The position numbers and the translations under genes were made by a program. A stretch of 64,000 nt of DNA from an uncultured Lachnospiraceae bacterium (lineage in GTDB: Bacteria > Bacillota > Clostridia > Lachnospirales > Lachnospiraceae), in NCBI GenBank assembly GCA_902781895.1, contig CACZLA010000004.1, forward strand, positions 1 through 64,000. The letters run 5' to 3'. Below, piece by piece: positions 9,138-17,806 of the stretch (position 1 is the stretch's first letter; every line of letters starts with the position of its first letter). The notes beneath the pieces were generated by a model, which was not told where the DNA came from, made no database searches, and saw only the letters and a program-made list of their open reading frames with translations.

Positions 9138-10652
9138 ATGTTACTTAGTGAGTTACTCAGCTACGATGATATAGTGATCCAGTGCCACGACAATCCGGAT
9201 GCGGATGCTCTTGCATCAGGATTTGCAATGCATTGGTATCTGGAAAAAATGGGTAAGAAGCCCAGATTTATATATCGTGGATTTAATAAGGTTTCCAAAA
9301 ATAATCTTATGATAATGATCGATAAACTTGGTATTCCTGTCAGCTATGAGCCGGATTTTGATGAGGAGCCGGAGCTTCTTATTACAGTGGATTGCCAGTA
9401 TGGACAGAAAAATGTAACAAAGACCAGGGCAAAAAATATCTCCATCATAGATCATCATCAGACAACAGTTGAGCTTCCTGTACTTTCAGAGGTGAGAAGT
9501 AACCTGGGAAGCTGTTCCACCGTTATATGGGATATGATCAGCTTTGAGGGACTTGAGATTAATGATGATATTAATCTTGCGACTGCACTTTATTATGGAC
9601 TTTATACTGACACGAACCGTTTCTCGGAGGTTTCACATCCTCTTGACAGAGATATGCAGGACAGTCTGATCGTAAACAAGAGTCTTATTAAGGAAATGAG
9701 CAATTCAAATATTTCCCTGGATGAGCTGAAGATAACCGGAAGGGCTATCCTGGAGTATGAATACTTTGATAATCACAGATATCTTATTATAAAGTCTGAG
9801 CCTTGCGATCCTACTATACTCGGAGTCATAAGTGATTTTTCCATGGAGACAACAGATGTGGATCTCTGTCTTGCTTATTATGTCAGCCCACAGGAGGTTA
9901 AGTTTTCCATAAGAACCTGTACCAGTGAGATTCACGCAAATGAGGTTGCTGCAGAGCTTGCCGAGGGACTCGGTGGTGGCGGCGGTCATCTGACCAAAGC
10001 CGGTGGTGCCCTCAGACCGGAAAAGCTGGAATGTACGGATATCAGTGAAATGAATGAAAAGGTCAGAGATATATTTATCTCGCGACTGGATGAATACTTT
10101 GAAAAGTATGAGATCATTTACGCAAAGGAAACCACTCTTGATACTTCGGATATGAAGTTTTATGAAAAGAAGCCTCAGCATCTGGGATATGTCAAGCTTA
10201 CGGATATGTTCCCGATAAATTCCATTATCGAAATACGTACTCTGGAGGGGGATATAAATGTTCGTCTGGATGCTGATAAATATCTTATGATAGGAATAGA
10301 AGGGGAAATATATCCCATAACAAAAGAAAAGCTGGAAAGCAGCTATAAGGAGTCGGATGAACCCTATGAAAGAGAGTTTGAATATACTCCTTGTATTACA
10401 GAGATTTATTCGGGAGAAAAGAAGAGTGTTCTGGAATATGCAAAGAGTGTTATAAGTACAGGTACTTCGCATATCTATGCAAAGCCACTTGATAAATATA
10501 TAAAGCTTTTTACTGCATGGGACGAAGAAAAGTATTATTCCGGCAAGCCCGGAGATTACATAGCCGTCAGAGAAGACGATCCGCATGATATTTATATAAT
10601 CAGCGGCCGTCTCTTCAATCAGCTATATTCAGTCATCGATTCCGAATTCTGA
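9138..10652 (+). CDS. DHH/DHHA1 phosphoesterase (NrnA-like) with extra C-terminal region
   Basis: The N-terminal ~310 residues show the DHH phosphoesterase pattern: CHDNPDADALASG, a later DCQYGQ and DHHQTT, and the DHHA1 glycine motif GGGGGHLTKAGG. Relatives (NrnA, RecJ-like and GdpP-like enzymes) degrade nano-RNA, pAp or cyclic dinucleotides using manganese. About 190 further residues of unknown fold follow, which normal NrnA (~310-330 residues) lacks. The ATG at 9138, seven bases after GGAGA, is the best start. It lies 42 bases after metH and overlaps the convergent TIR gene end by 24 bases. Substrate is open: nano-RNA or pApA degradation is a family-level guess. Confidence 0.85.
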   Translation: MLLSELLSYDDIVIQCHDNPDADALASGFAMHWYLEKMGKKPRFIYRGFNKVSKNNLMIMIDKLGIPVSYEPDFDEEPELLITVDCQYGQKNVTKTRAKNISIIDHHQTTVELPVLSEVRSNLGSCSTVIWDMISFEGLEINDDINLATALYYGLYTDTNRFSEVSHPLDRDMQDSLIVNKSLIKEMSNSNISLDELKITGRAILEYEYFDNHRYLIIKSEPCDPTILGVISDFSMETTDVDLCLAYYVSPQEVKFSIRTCTSEIHANEVAAELAEGLGGGGGHLTKAGGALRPEKLECTDISEMNEKVRDIFISRLDEYFEKYEIIYAKETTLDTSDMKFYEKKPQHLGYVKLTDMFPINSIIEIRTLEGDINVRLDADKYLMIGIEGEIYPITKEKLESSYKESDEPYEREFEYTPCITEIYSGEKKSVLEYAKSVISTGTSHIYAKPLDKYIKLFTAWDEEKYYSGKPGDYIAVREDDPHDIYIISGRLFNQLYSVIDSEF

Positions 10653-13600
10653 TTTTTGTTCATCAGTCAGTTCAGCATCGCCGAGTATCTTTTTGGCTTT
10701 TTCCACAAGCTCGACGGTGCTGTATCTTTTATAGTAGCCTAAATGATGCTCTTTAGTTTTTGTACGTGAATAAGTAATAAATCTGTCTGTGGGAACGTGA
10801 TGTCCGAAGCATCTGCTTATACAAGCTGTTTCTATCCAGCTGTTGATATCTACCATATCGGTGACATGTTCCTGCTGTAGATATAACAGAGAATTTTCCT
10901 CATCTATGGAAAATGTAATACCCTGAGTGGTAGATCTAAGGGTTGTAATATCTGATTTTCCTATAAAACTGCCGTCTTCACTTGCATATCTGTAAAGGCT
11001 TCCGTCACTATATGAAACAAGAAGTATTTCCCTGTCTTTATCATTTTTATCCTTATAAAACATCATTCCAAGGGGAACAACGTTTGGTGTTTCAAATATA
11101 TACCGGATATTTCCCTTTGTATCACCAACTGCTATTTTGTCTTCATTTGATATTGCCAGATATTCTCCACTGTCATTTACGGTAACATTTGTGCTGCGTT
11201 CCCAATCTTTAGGCAGCTTTACAGGGTATACCTTTCCGCTGGCAGAATTGACTATGATATTTCTTTCTCCTCCTATATACACAAGATTTTGCTCAGGATA
11301 GTATTGAGGAGAAAATGTTGGGTAATAATACTCATCATCCAAAACGATACTGGATTTTTTATCTGATAACAGATCATAAGAGAAGAGACAGCAGTTTCCC
11401 TGATCATCCGTATTAACATATAAAAGCTTACCGCCGTTAACTGAGCTGAGTTTATCCATCAGATAATAGTCATCGATATTAATCTTGTTTGTCTGTTCTC
11501 CGGTGGCAATATCTACTGCTATAATCTCTGTACTGTTATCTACCGAATGAGCAATATATGCTTTTCCCTTAAAGGTTCCCAGCACTTTGTAATATGCTGC
11601 AGATTCTTCTTCCAGTTCTACTGTCTTAAGACCTGCACCATCCTTGAAACCGTAAATTCTGAGAACCGGTTTATCATCAACATTATCTAAGATAATAAGA
11701 GCGTTATCATCCATATAGCTGTTGTATGGTTCGGGAATAATAGTATCCTCGGCGATAGGTGTCCAGTCTGTATCATATACATGTGTGTAGTAGTAAATAA
11801 TCTCATAGCTGAAAAGCTGATGAACATAGATACCGTTACTTACTACGGCACTGTCAAGATTATCGGTAAAGTATTTTGATACAGTCGCTGTATTTTTGTC
11901 ACCGCTTATAGGTCCGCCTATGTTTCCGCCACTGGTAACATAGGACGGATAACCGTCATCATTTGCATCACTTACATCGATGATAGAGTCGTTCAGATTA
12001 TTTCTGTACAGTTCCTTTCCGGTTTCTATATCATATGCCGCGGCAATATTTCCGTGGTAAAATACAACGGAGTTTTCTTGCGGAAGCTTAAAAAATCCAC
12101 TTTCCAAAGCAACATCATTGCTTGTAAAATCTGCTGTCCATCTTTCCTCAAAATCCTTTGCTTCAATACATTTGATAGTCAGATTGTCATCGGAAAGAAC
12201 GGAAAGATTATCAAAAGATGCGCTGCTGTCAGTAACATTATGTGCGATTGAAATGACGAAACCCTCATTATCAACCCAGCTGATGGAGGATACATATTCA
12301 TTTGATGTCTCGCCGGTCTCAATCTTTCCTGTATTCAGATCCAGAACACCTATAACGTAGTCTTCCCAGTCAGCCATTCCGATAAATGCAATCTTTGAGA
12401 AGTCTTCGTTAATTGCTGCTTCCGAAACCGTCAGTTCAGTCATGTCGCTGGAAACGGGAAGTTCATAAGTTTTTTCAATGGCTCCGGTTTTGGAGTTTAT
12501 TTTCAGATATTTATTATCAGAGCTTCGGATAAGGAAAAAATCTTCTGAAGTTGTAAGAACATGTGCATTAATGAATTTGCTTTCATCGGGAGCAGGACAG
12601 CTCCACATTTCTTCTCCGTTATTTGTGTCATATGAGGAGACACTTTGGTCATTCCATACGATCATTGAATTATAACTTGTATAGTCGATTCCGTTGGAAG
12701 GGAGTACATTATTTTCCAGATAAAGAATTCTTTTATGATCGGCAGTATTCCACATTGCAACTATTCCGTTTGAATCGATGGCTGCAAGGGTTGATCCGTC
12801 GCGTGATACCTTGAAATCCTTAATACTGTTAGGCATTTGGTAATTCCAGAGATCGTGTACACTTTCGGGAGTATCCGTCTCGTATGCAAGAGTTGCCTTT
12901 GTAAGAGCGCGGACTGCTTCGGCGGTTACAGGTCTGTCATCCTCGCTGCTTTTAGGAAGTGCTTCCAGAGCCAGAAGCAGAGCGGTTATCCTCTTTTCTC
13001 TTTCCAACATATTCGAAGACTCTTTGGCAATATATTTTGATTGATTTGTAAGTGAGGCAATATAATTCTCATTGATCCTGTTTATACTGTATATAAGATA
13101 TGCACTGAAACCGAGCATAATAAGGAGTGCTATCGAAAAACCGATCATTATTCTATGCATCTTGTACTGTCTGCGGCGGTTCATCAGTTCATCATAAGAA
13201 CATCCGATAATTGCAGAGGCAAGTCTCGGAAGTTCGGTTTTATTGGCCTTCTTTATAGGCATACGATAGTCGCAGGACAGAGGCTCTGTTCCCTCAAGCA
13301 GTATCTCGGGAATAACTTCTTCAGGCTCACCATTTACCAGAACCGTAAAAATCTTATCTCTGGTATGATTTCTGAGAAAGTATTCTATTTCCTTGGGAAC
13401 CCACATAGATTCCTTTGTATTTGTGGAACATATAACTATCAGATAGTCCGAGTTCGCCAGAGCATTGGCTATAGTATCACTCAGATCATTCGTGAGAGGG
13501 AGCTCGTCTTTGTCACGGAATACACGTTGGATGCTTTTCATACCTGTGGTTTTTCTTATCTTTCCGGGTATGTGAAAATGTTCCAGCTCCTTTTGAACAG

Positions 13601-13667
13601 TAGCAGCAACCAGATTGTCCTCAGGTGCATGCTTATATGAAATAAATGCATTATAATGATCTATCAT
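10629..13667 (-). CDS. TIR-domain membrane protein with C-terminal beta-propeller-like region
   Basis: Residues 5-150 form a TIR domain (YNAFISYKHA at the start; SMWVPKEIEYF containing Trp89 and Glu93 at the position of the catalytic Glu of NADase TIRs). A basic stretch (NRRRQYKMHR) and one membrane helix (about 173-194) follow, predicting TIR inside and the rest outside. A short helical segment ending ALLLALEAL resembles linkers of STAND/WD40 proteins. About 780 residues of repeated beta-strand units, such as FKVSRDGSTLAAIDSNG, suggest WD40/PQQ-type propellers. The likely role is an envelope sensor with a cytoplasmic signalling or NAD-cleaving output; neither has been shown. GGAG before the ATG at 13667 sets the start. 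It is divergent from the phosphopantetheinyl transferase gene. Confidence 0.8.
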   Translation of the reverse strand: MIDHYNAFISYKHAPEDNLVAATVQKELEHFHIPGKIRKTTGMKSIQRVFRDKDELPLTNDLSDTIANALANSDYLIVICSTNTKESMWVPKEIEYFLRNHTRDKIFTVLVNGEPEEVIPEILLEGTEPLSCDYRMPIKKANKTELPRLASAIIGCSYDELMNRRRQYKMHRIMIGFSIALLIMLGFSAYLIYSINRINENYIASLTNQSKYIAKESSNMLEREKRITALLLALEALPKSSEDDRPVTAEAVRALTKATLAYETDTPESVHDLWNYQMPNSIKDFKVSRDGSTLAAIDSNGIVAMWNTADHKRILYLENNVLPSNGIDYTSYNSMIVWNDQSVSSYDTNNGEEMWSCPAPDESKFINAHVLTTSEDFFLIRSSDNKYLKINSKTGAIEKTYELPVSSDMTELTVSEAAINEDFSKIAFIGMADWEDYVIGVLDLNTGKIETGETSNEYVSSISWVDNEGFVISIAHNVTDSSASFDNLSVLSDDNLTIKCIEAKDFEERWTADFTSNDVALESGFFKLPQENSVVFYHGNIAAAYDIETGKELYRNNLNDSIIDVSDANDDGYPSYVTSGGNIGGPISGDKNTATVSKYFTDNLDSAVVSNGIYVHQLFSYEIIYYYTHVYDTDWTPIAEDTIIPEPYNSYMDDNALIILDNVDDKPVLRIYGFKDGAGLKTVELEEESAAYYKVLGTFKGKAYIAHSVDNSTEIIAVDIATGEQTNKINIDDYYLMDKLSSVNGGKLLYVNTDDQGNCCLFSYDLLSDKKSSIVLDDEYYYPTFSPQYYPEQNLVYIGGERNIIVNSASGKVYPVKLPKDWERSTNVTVNDSGEYLAISNEDKIAVGDTKGNIRYIFETPNVVPLGMMFYKDKNDKDREILLVSYSDGSLYRYASEDGSFIGKSDITTLRSTTQGITFSIDEENSLLYLQQEHVTDMVDINSWIETACISRCFGHHVPTDRFITYSRTKTKEHHLGYYKRYSTVELVEKAKKILGDAELTDEQKSEFGIDD

Positions 13668-13762
13668 TTCAGCTTCTCCAATAAAAAACACAATTGTCAC
13701 AACAAACAATTAACAGTATAATAAACGCTGTCGTATGTGTCAAAAGAAAACAGGTATTTAAT

Positions 13763-14380
13763 ATGAAGATTTATACTATCAATATTAAAGATGTAAAAAA
13801 AATGAATACAGCCGAACTTGAAGCACTCATGCCCGAAAGAATGAAAAAGTCTTCTACCTATAGATTTGAAGAAGACAGACTGCGTTCCATAGGTGCAGGA
13901 TATCTCATAATGAAGTATCTTGGCCCGGATGATGAGAGCTTTATCGAAAAAAATCAGTATGGCAAGCTTTTTGTAAAAGGCTATCCCGACTTTAACATAT
14001 CCCATAGCGGAGATTATGCAGTATTTGCCAAAGCTGAAGAAGGTGTTATCGGTATAGATATAGAACAGGTAAAGCAGCGGAATCTGAAGGTTGCAAATAA
14101 AGTATTCAGTGATAGAGAACGTGAGTGGATGAGTGAAGACGAACTAAACAGATTTCATATATTGTGGACCCTTAAGGAAAGCGTGATGAAAGCACTGGGA
14201 AAAGGACTCAGCCTGACCTTTACATCCTTCGAAGTACTTGATTTTAATAATGATATCCCCGTGAAGGTGGAAGATAAAGAACTGTATCTATATAGCCGTG
14301 AATTTGAAGGATATTATATCGCCCTCGCGGTTCAGGTTCCGGTTAAAAATATTGAACTCATTCACTCCATACAAACTTAA
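13763..14380 (+). CDS. 4'-phosphopantetheinyl transferase (Sfp/AcpT-type)
   Basis: A 205-residue enzyme that moves the phosphopantetheine arm of CoA onto carrier proteins. The signature motifs are GIDIEQVKQR (magnesium-binding Asp and Glu) and WTLKESVMKALGKGL (the WxxKE(A/S)xxK motif). FNISHSGDYAVFA is the usual CoA-binding segment. Single-chain length near 200-230 points to the Sfp/Gsp group, which serves secondary-metabolite or fatty-acid carrier proteins, rather than the ~120-residue AcpS. The ATG at 13763 is preferred because the first 23 residues of the longest frame overlap the divergent promoter region. No carrier-protein gene is nearby. Confidence 0.9.
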   Translation: MKIYTINIKDVKKMNTAELEALMPERMKKSSTYRFEEDRLRSIGAGYLIMKYLGPDDESFIEKNQYGKLFVKGYPDFNISHSGDYAVFAKAEEGVIGIDIEQVKQRNLKVANKVFSDREREWMSEDELNRFHILWTLKESVMKALGKGLSLTFTSFEVLDFNNDIPVKVEDKELYLYSREFEGYYIALAVQVPVKNIELIHSIQT

Positions 14381-14391
14381 ACATTTGTTTA

Positions 14392-14420
14392 TTGACTTTG
14401 ATTAAGTGTTATGCGATTAT
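14392..14420 (+). promoter_or_regulatory. Candidate promoter for the amino-acid ABC operon
   Basis: TTGACT (14392-14397) is followed after 17 bases by GATTAT (14415-14420), about 45 bases before the permease gene. An overlapping TTGATT/TTATAA pair is also possible. Confidence 0.5.
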
Positions 14421-14464
14421 TTATAAGTTACAGTTGTTAAAAGAAAATGATATAGAGGATAAAC

Positions 14465-15157
14465 ATGAACGGCATTGTTTTAAGTGGTTTTGCAGATACA
14501 TTTGAAAAATGTTTTATAAGAGAGGACAGATATAAACTCCTGATAGACGGAGTATTCGTCACGATAAAGGTTGCACTTTTTGCAGCAGTACTGGGACTTC
14601 TCATAGGTTTCTTCGTAGCACTGATGAACCTTTCGAAGCATAAGCCTCTCAGAATTATCGGAAAAGTATATACCGACGTTATCAGAGGTACACCTTCAGT
14701 TACCCAGCTTATGATCATATATTTCGTTATATTTGCTACAGTAGATTGGGACAAATGGATCATCGCTGCCATAGCATTTGCCATAAACTCGGGAGCATAC
14801 GTATCGGAAATCATTCGAGCCGGTATCCTATCGATAGATAAGGGACAGACCGAAGCCGGCCGGGCACTGGGACTTTCGAAGAGACAGACCATGACACTTA
14901 TCGTAATACCCCAGGCCTTCAAAAATGTATTTCCTGCTATGGGAAATGAGTTCATAACACTTATCAAGGAAACAGCCATAGTCGGTTACGTTGGACTTGT
15001 AGATATACAGAAAGCCGGCGATTTTATAAAGAGTGCAACATATGAGGCGTTTATGCCTCTTATTGCCACAGCAATCATATATTTTACGATCATAAAGATA
15101 CTTACCTTATGTCTCGGAAGGATAGAGAAGAGACTTCGTAAGTCGGATCAGCGTTAG
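14465..15157 (+). CDS. Polar amino-acid ABC transporter permease
   Basis: This 230-residue membrane protein is of the His/Glu/Gln/Arg family of importer permeases. It has about five hydrophobic helices, and the EAA-like loop EAGRALGLSKRQTMTLIVIPQA contacts the ATPase. The motif RGTPSVTQLMIIYF is typical of glutamine and arginine permeases. It is followed at 12 bases by its ATPase and then by its solute-binding lipoprotein, so it is the membrane part of a complete importer. It probably works as a homodimer, as no second permease gene is present. It resembles the permease segment of the fused transporter at 232-2928, a likely paralogue. Confidence 0.92.
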   Translation: MNGIVLSGFADTFEKCFIREDRYKLLIDGVFVTIKVALFAAVLGLLIGFFVALMNLSKHKPLRIIGKVYTDVIRGTPSVTQLMIIYFVIFATVDWDKWIIAAIAFAINSGAYVSEIIRAGILSIDKGQTEAGRALGLSKRQTMTLIVIPQAFKNVFPAMGNEFITLIKETAIVGYVGLVDIQKAGDFIKSATYEAFMPLIATAIIYFTIIKILTLCLGRIEKRLRKSDQR

Positions 15158-15169
15158 GAGGGCATTGGA

Positions 15170-15892
15170 ATGATAGAAATAAAGGGCCTTCATAAGAGCT
15201 TTGATAACGAAGAAGTACTTAAGGGCGTTGATGTTAAGGTTGATGAAGGTGAGGTTATTGTTATCATCGGACCGTCAGGTTCGGGAAAAAGTACATTTCT
15301 CCGCTGTATCAATCTGCTTGAGAAACCGGACTCAGGTGAGGTATGGATAGATAATGAGCAGATAAATGCGAAGGGTGTAAATGTAAATAAGGTTCGTGAA
15401 AAGATGGGAATGGTATTCCAGCATTTCAATCTATTTCCGCATATGACAGTCAGACAGAATATAACTATGGCACCTGTTCAGCTGAAGAAGATGAACAAGG
15501 AACAGGCCAATGAAAAGTGTATGGAGCTTCTGAAGATAGTCGGACTTGAAGATAAGGCTGATGTTTATCCGATACAGTTATCCGGCGGACAGAAGCAGAG
15601 GATTGCCATAGCCCGTTCTCTGGCAATGAATCCGGAAATAATGCTTTTTGATGAACCCACATCCGCACTTGATCCCGAGATGGTCGGAGAAGTTCTGGAT
15701 GTTATGAAGAGGCTCGCGGAAAGCGGAATGACAATGATAGTTGTTACTCATGAGATGGGATTTGCCCGAGAGGTAGGAAAAAGAATTCTGTTCATGGATG
15801 GCGGAGTGATCATTGAAGAGGGTACACCGGATCAGATATTTGAGAATCCGCAGAATGATCGAACAAGAAGTTTTCTCAGTAAAGTGTTATAG
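15170..15892 (+). CDS. Polar amino-acid ABC transporter ATP-binding protein
   Basis: A 240-residue ATPase that drives the importer encoded by its neighbours. It carries Walker A (GPSGSGKST), Q-loop [10 protein letters not shown], signature LSGGQKQR, Walker [13 protein letters not shown] and the switch His in VVTHEMGFA. Close matches in spacing and sequence to GlnQ/HisP-type proteins make the assignment secure, although the transported amino acid is not determined. GGAGGGC upstream of the ATG provides the ribosome site. The stop TAG is followed immediately by a perfect palindrome at 15893-15913. Confidence 0.93.
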   Translation: MIEIKGLHKSFDNEEVLKGVDVKVDEGEVIVIIGPSGSGKSTFLRCINLLEKPDSGEVWIDNEQINAKGVNVNKVREKMGMVFQHFNLFPHMTVRQNITMAPVQLKKMNKEQANEKCMELLKIVGLEDKADVYPIQLSGGQKQRIAIARSLAMNPEIMLFDEPTSALDPEMVGEVLDVMKRLAESGMTMIVVTHEMGFAREVGKRILFMDGGVIIEEGTPDQIFENPQNDRTRSFLSKVL

Positions 15893-15913
15893 TGTCAAAA
15901 GGTACTTTTGACA
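15893..15913 (+). promoter_or_regulatory. Perfect inverted repeat between ATPase and binding-protein genes; possible operator or mRNA-stability hairpin
   Basis: Two 9-base arms, TGTCAAAAG and CTTTTGACA, flank a 3-base centre and begin directly after the stop codon. No T-run follows, so it is not a standard terminator. The right arm contains a perfect TTGACA, with AT-rich sequence at the right distance for a -10 box. It may be an internal promoter with an operator, or a hairpin that raises expression of the binding protein. Confidence 0.5.
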
Positions 15914-15958
15914 CCCACATCATAATATAATAAATCATAAAGATGAGGAGAAAGAATT

Positions 15959-16771
15959 ATGAAAAAATTCAAAAAAATGCTCGCACTTGGTCTTGCACTT
16001 GCTATGGGTCTTTCACTTGTGGCATGCGGTGACAAGAAAGAAGAATCAAAGGATGAAGGAAGCTCAAAGGATAAGATAGTATTTGGTACAAATGCAGAGT
16101 TCCCTCCATTTGAGTACGTTGCTGCAAATGGTGTTATCGGAGAATATGATGGTATCGATATGGCCATAGCTAAGAAGATAGCAGAAGATAACAACATGGA
16201 TGTTGAGATCAACAATATGGAGTTCGATTCACTTCTTCTTGCACTTGACAATGGTCAGGCTGATGCTGTTATCGCAGGTATGACAGTAACAGATGAGAGA
16301 AAAGAATCATATGATTTTTCAATCCCATATTATACAGCAACACAGGTTATGATCGTAAAGGAAGACTCTGACATCCAGAAGGCTTCTGATATGGATGGAA
16401 CCAGAATAGTTGTTATCCAGGGATATACAGGTGAGACCTGTGTAAAGGAAATGGGTTACAAGTATGAGGCATTCAAGAAGGGTACAGAGGCTGTTCTTGA
16501 GCTTGTAAACGGAAAATGTGATGTTGTGGTAATTGACTCTGCAACAGCTGAAAAATTTGTCGGCGACAACAAGGGTCTTAAGATCGTTGAGGATAAGGAT
16601 GCATTCGCTGCTGAGGAATATGCCATAGCAGTAAAGAAGGGTAATACAGAGCTTCTTAACAAGATAAATGCATCAGTTCAGAAGCTTCTTGATGATGGTA
16701 CTATTGCAAATCTTTCCGCTGAGTATCTTGACAAGGATACAGATGATACAGCAACAGGAGATGCAGAATAA
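15959..16771 (+). CDS. Amino-acid ABC transporter solute-binding lipoprotein
   Basis: A 270-residue lipoprotein with signal peptide and lipobox LSLVACG. Lobe 1 starts at FGTNAEFPPFEYV and includes the conserved SITPERK-like segment TVTDERKESYDFS. The hinge continues into lobe 2, ending near the typical C-terminal helix. This is the normal lobe order, in contrast to the fused transporter at 232-2928. It captures polar amino acids outside the membrane for the permease and ATPase encoded just upstream. GAGGAG lies ten bases before the ATG. The acidic C-terminal tail is not conserved. Confidence 0.93.
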   Translation: MKKFKKMLALGLALAMGLSLVACGDKKEESKDEGSSKDKIVFGTNAEFPPFEYVAANGVIGEYDGIDMAIAKKIAEDNNMDVEINNMEFDSLLLALDNGQADAVIAGMTVTDERKESYDFSIPYYTATQVMIVKEDSDIQKASDMDGTRIVVIQGYTGETCVKEMGYKYEAFKKGTEAVLELVNGKCDVVVIDSATAEKFVGDNKGLKIVEDKDAFAAEEYAIAVKKGNTELLNKINASVQKLLDDGTIANLSAEYLDKDTDDTATGDAE

Positions 16772-16862
16772 TCCCTTATAAATAAGAGGTTGAAGCCCTT
16801 ATTGAAATGTAGTAAACTGTATTAGATGTGTTAATTAAAACTACAACACATAGGGGGTTACA

Positions 16863-17681
16863 ATGAACGAAAAGGGTGGATTTACAGACTGGCTGAAATA
16901 TCGCTGGAAAATGATCATGGTAAGTGACATGAGATTTTTCAGATTTATATGGATAACAGCCATTTTGATCACAGCTATAGCAGTTCTTATAAGTGCAGGT
17001 GTGGTTGCTTCATCGAATAAGAAAAAGGCTGCAGAAAAGGCGAAGAAAAAGCAGGAGGCTACAACAGAGCTGGAGCTTCTGGCTACCTATACTGACGCTA
17101 CTGCAACTGATGCTACGGTGACAGATGCTGATTCCTGGGAGCTTATACTTGTAAATAAAGATCATCCCCTTCCTGCAGATTTCCAGCTGGGAGAGATGAC
17201 AGAACTGATGAATAATAACAGTGTTGATTCACGTATTTATCCGGATCTTCAGCTTATGTTTGATGATGCAAGAGCAGAGGGGTACCAGCCTCATGTTGCA
17301 AAATCCTACGAGGCTGCAGCAGATGTGGGTACATCCACAGAGGATAAGATAAATGAACTTCTTGATCAGGGTAAGACACGTGAGCAGGCAGAGGCCGAAG
17401 TGGCTCAGATGATACCTGCAGCAGGTACAAATGAGCATGAAACAGGACTTTGTATAGATCTCAGTTCAGGAGATTCAGATGTTCCTGATGAGGTTACCTG
17501 GTCATGGTTCCAGGAAAATGCACATAAGTATGGATTTATTGTAAGATATCCTGAAAATAAAGTTGCCATCACAAATGTCAGTGATGATCCTTATCATCTC
17601 AGATATGTAGGTGTAGATGCAGCAACTGAAATGTATAACTCAGGTCAGTGTCTTGAGGAATACCTCGGTTATGCACAGTAA
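16863..17681 (+). CDS. Membrane-anchored VanY-family D,D-carboxypeptidase
   Basis: A cytoplasmic N-terminus precedes one membrane helix (about residues 27-48) and a Thr/Ala/Asp-rich linker. The LAS-family peptidase domain follows (about 95-265). Metal-binding and catalytic motifs are visible: NEHETGLCIDLSS (the SxHxxGxAxD motif) and DPYHLRYVG (usually EPWHfRYVG). It should trim terminal D-Ala from peptidoglycan stem peptides outside the cell. The first motif has Asn rather than Ser and the second has DPY for EPW, which might tune activity. It appears monocistronic, with AGGGGG before the ATG and a strong terminator after it. Confidence 0.87.
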   Translation: MNEKGGFTDWLKYRWKMIMVSDMRFFRFIWITAILITAIAVLISAGVVASSNKKKAAEKAKKKQEATTELELLATYTDATATDATVTDADSWELILVNKDHPLPADFQLGEMTELMNNNSVDSRIYPDLQLMFDDARAEGYQPHVAKSYEAAADVGTSTEDKINELLDQGKTREQAEAEVAQMIPAAGTNEHETGLCIDLSSGDSDVPDEVTWSWFQENAHKYGFIVRYPENKVAITNVSDDPYHLRYVGVDAATEMYNSGQCLEEYLGYAQ

Positions 17682-17703
17682 GTAATATTTAATAATAAAA
17701 ATT

Positions 17704-17753
17704 AATGACCCATGTATGTCAGAAAGCAGTATGACATGCATGGGTCATTTTTT
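17704..17753 (+). terminator. Rho-independent terminator after the VanY gene
   Basis: AATGACCCATG pairs with CATGGGTCATT, with a further ATGTCA/TGACAT inner stem, and six T follow. It ends the plus-strand transcript and may also serve the convergent prs transcript. Confidence 0.85.
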
Positions 17754-17806
17754 ATATAAATACTATTAATTCGAAAGTATGTAATCCTGCCGGATCATCT
17801 ATCGGA

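Noticed and set aside
10629..13667. Thoeris-like defence system around the TIR gene
   Set aside because: No SIR2-SLOG or other effector gene adjoins it. The sirtuin at 43083 is an ordinary CobB-type enzyme 30 kb away.
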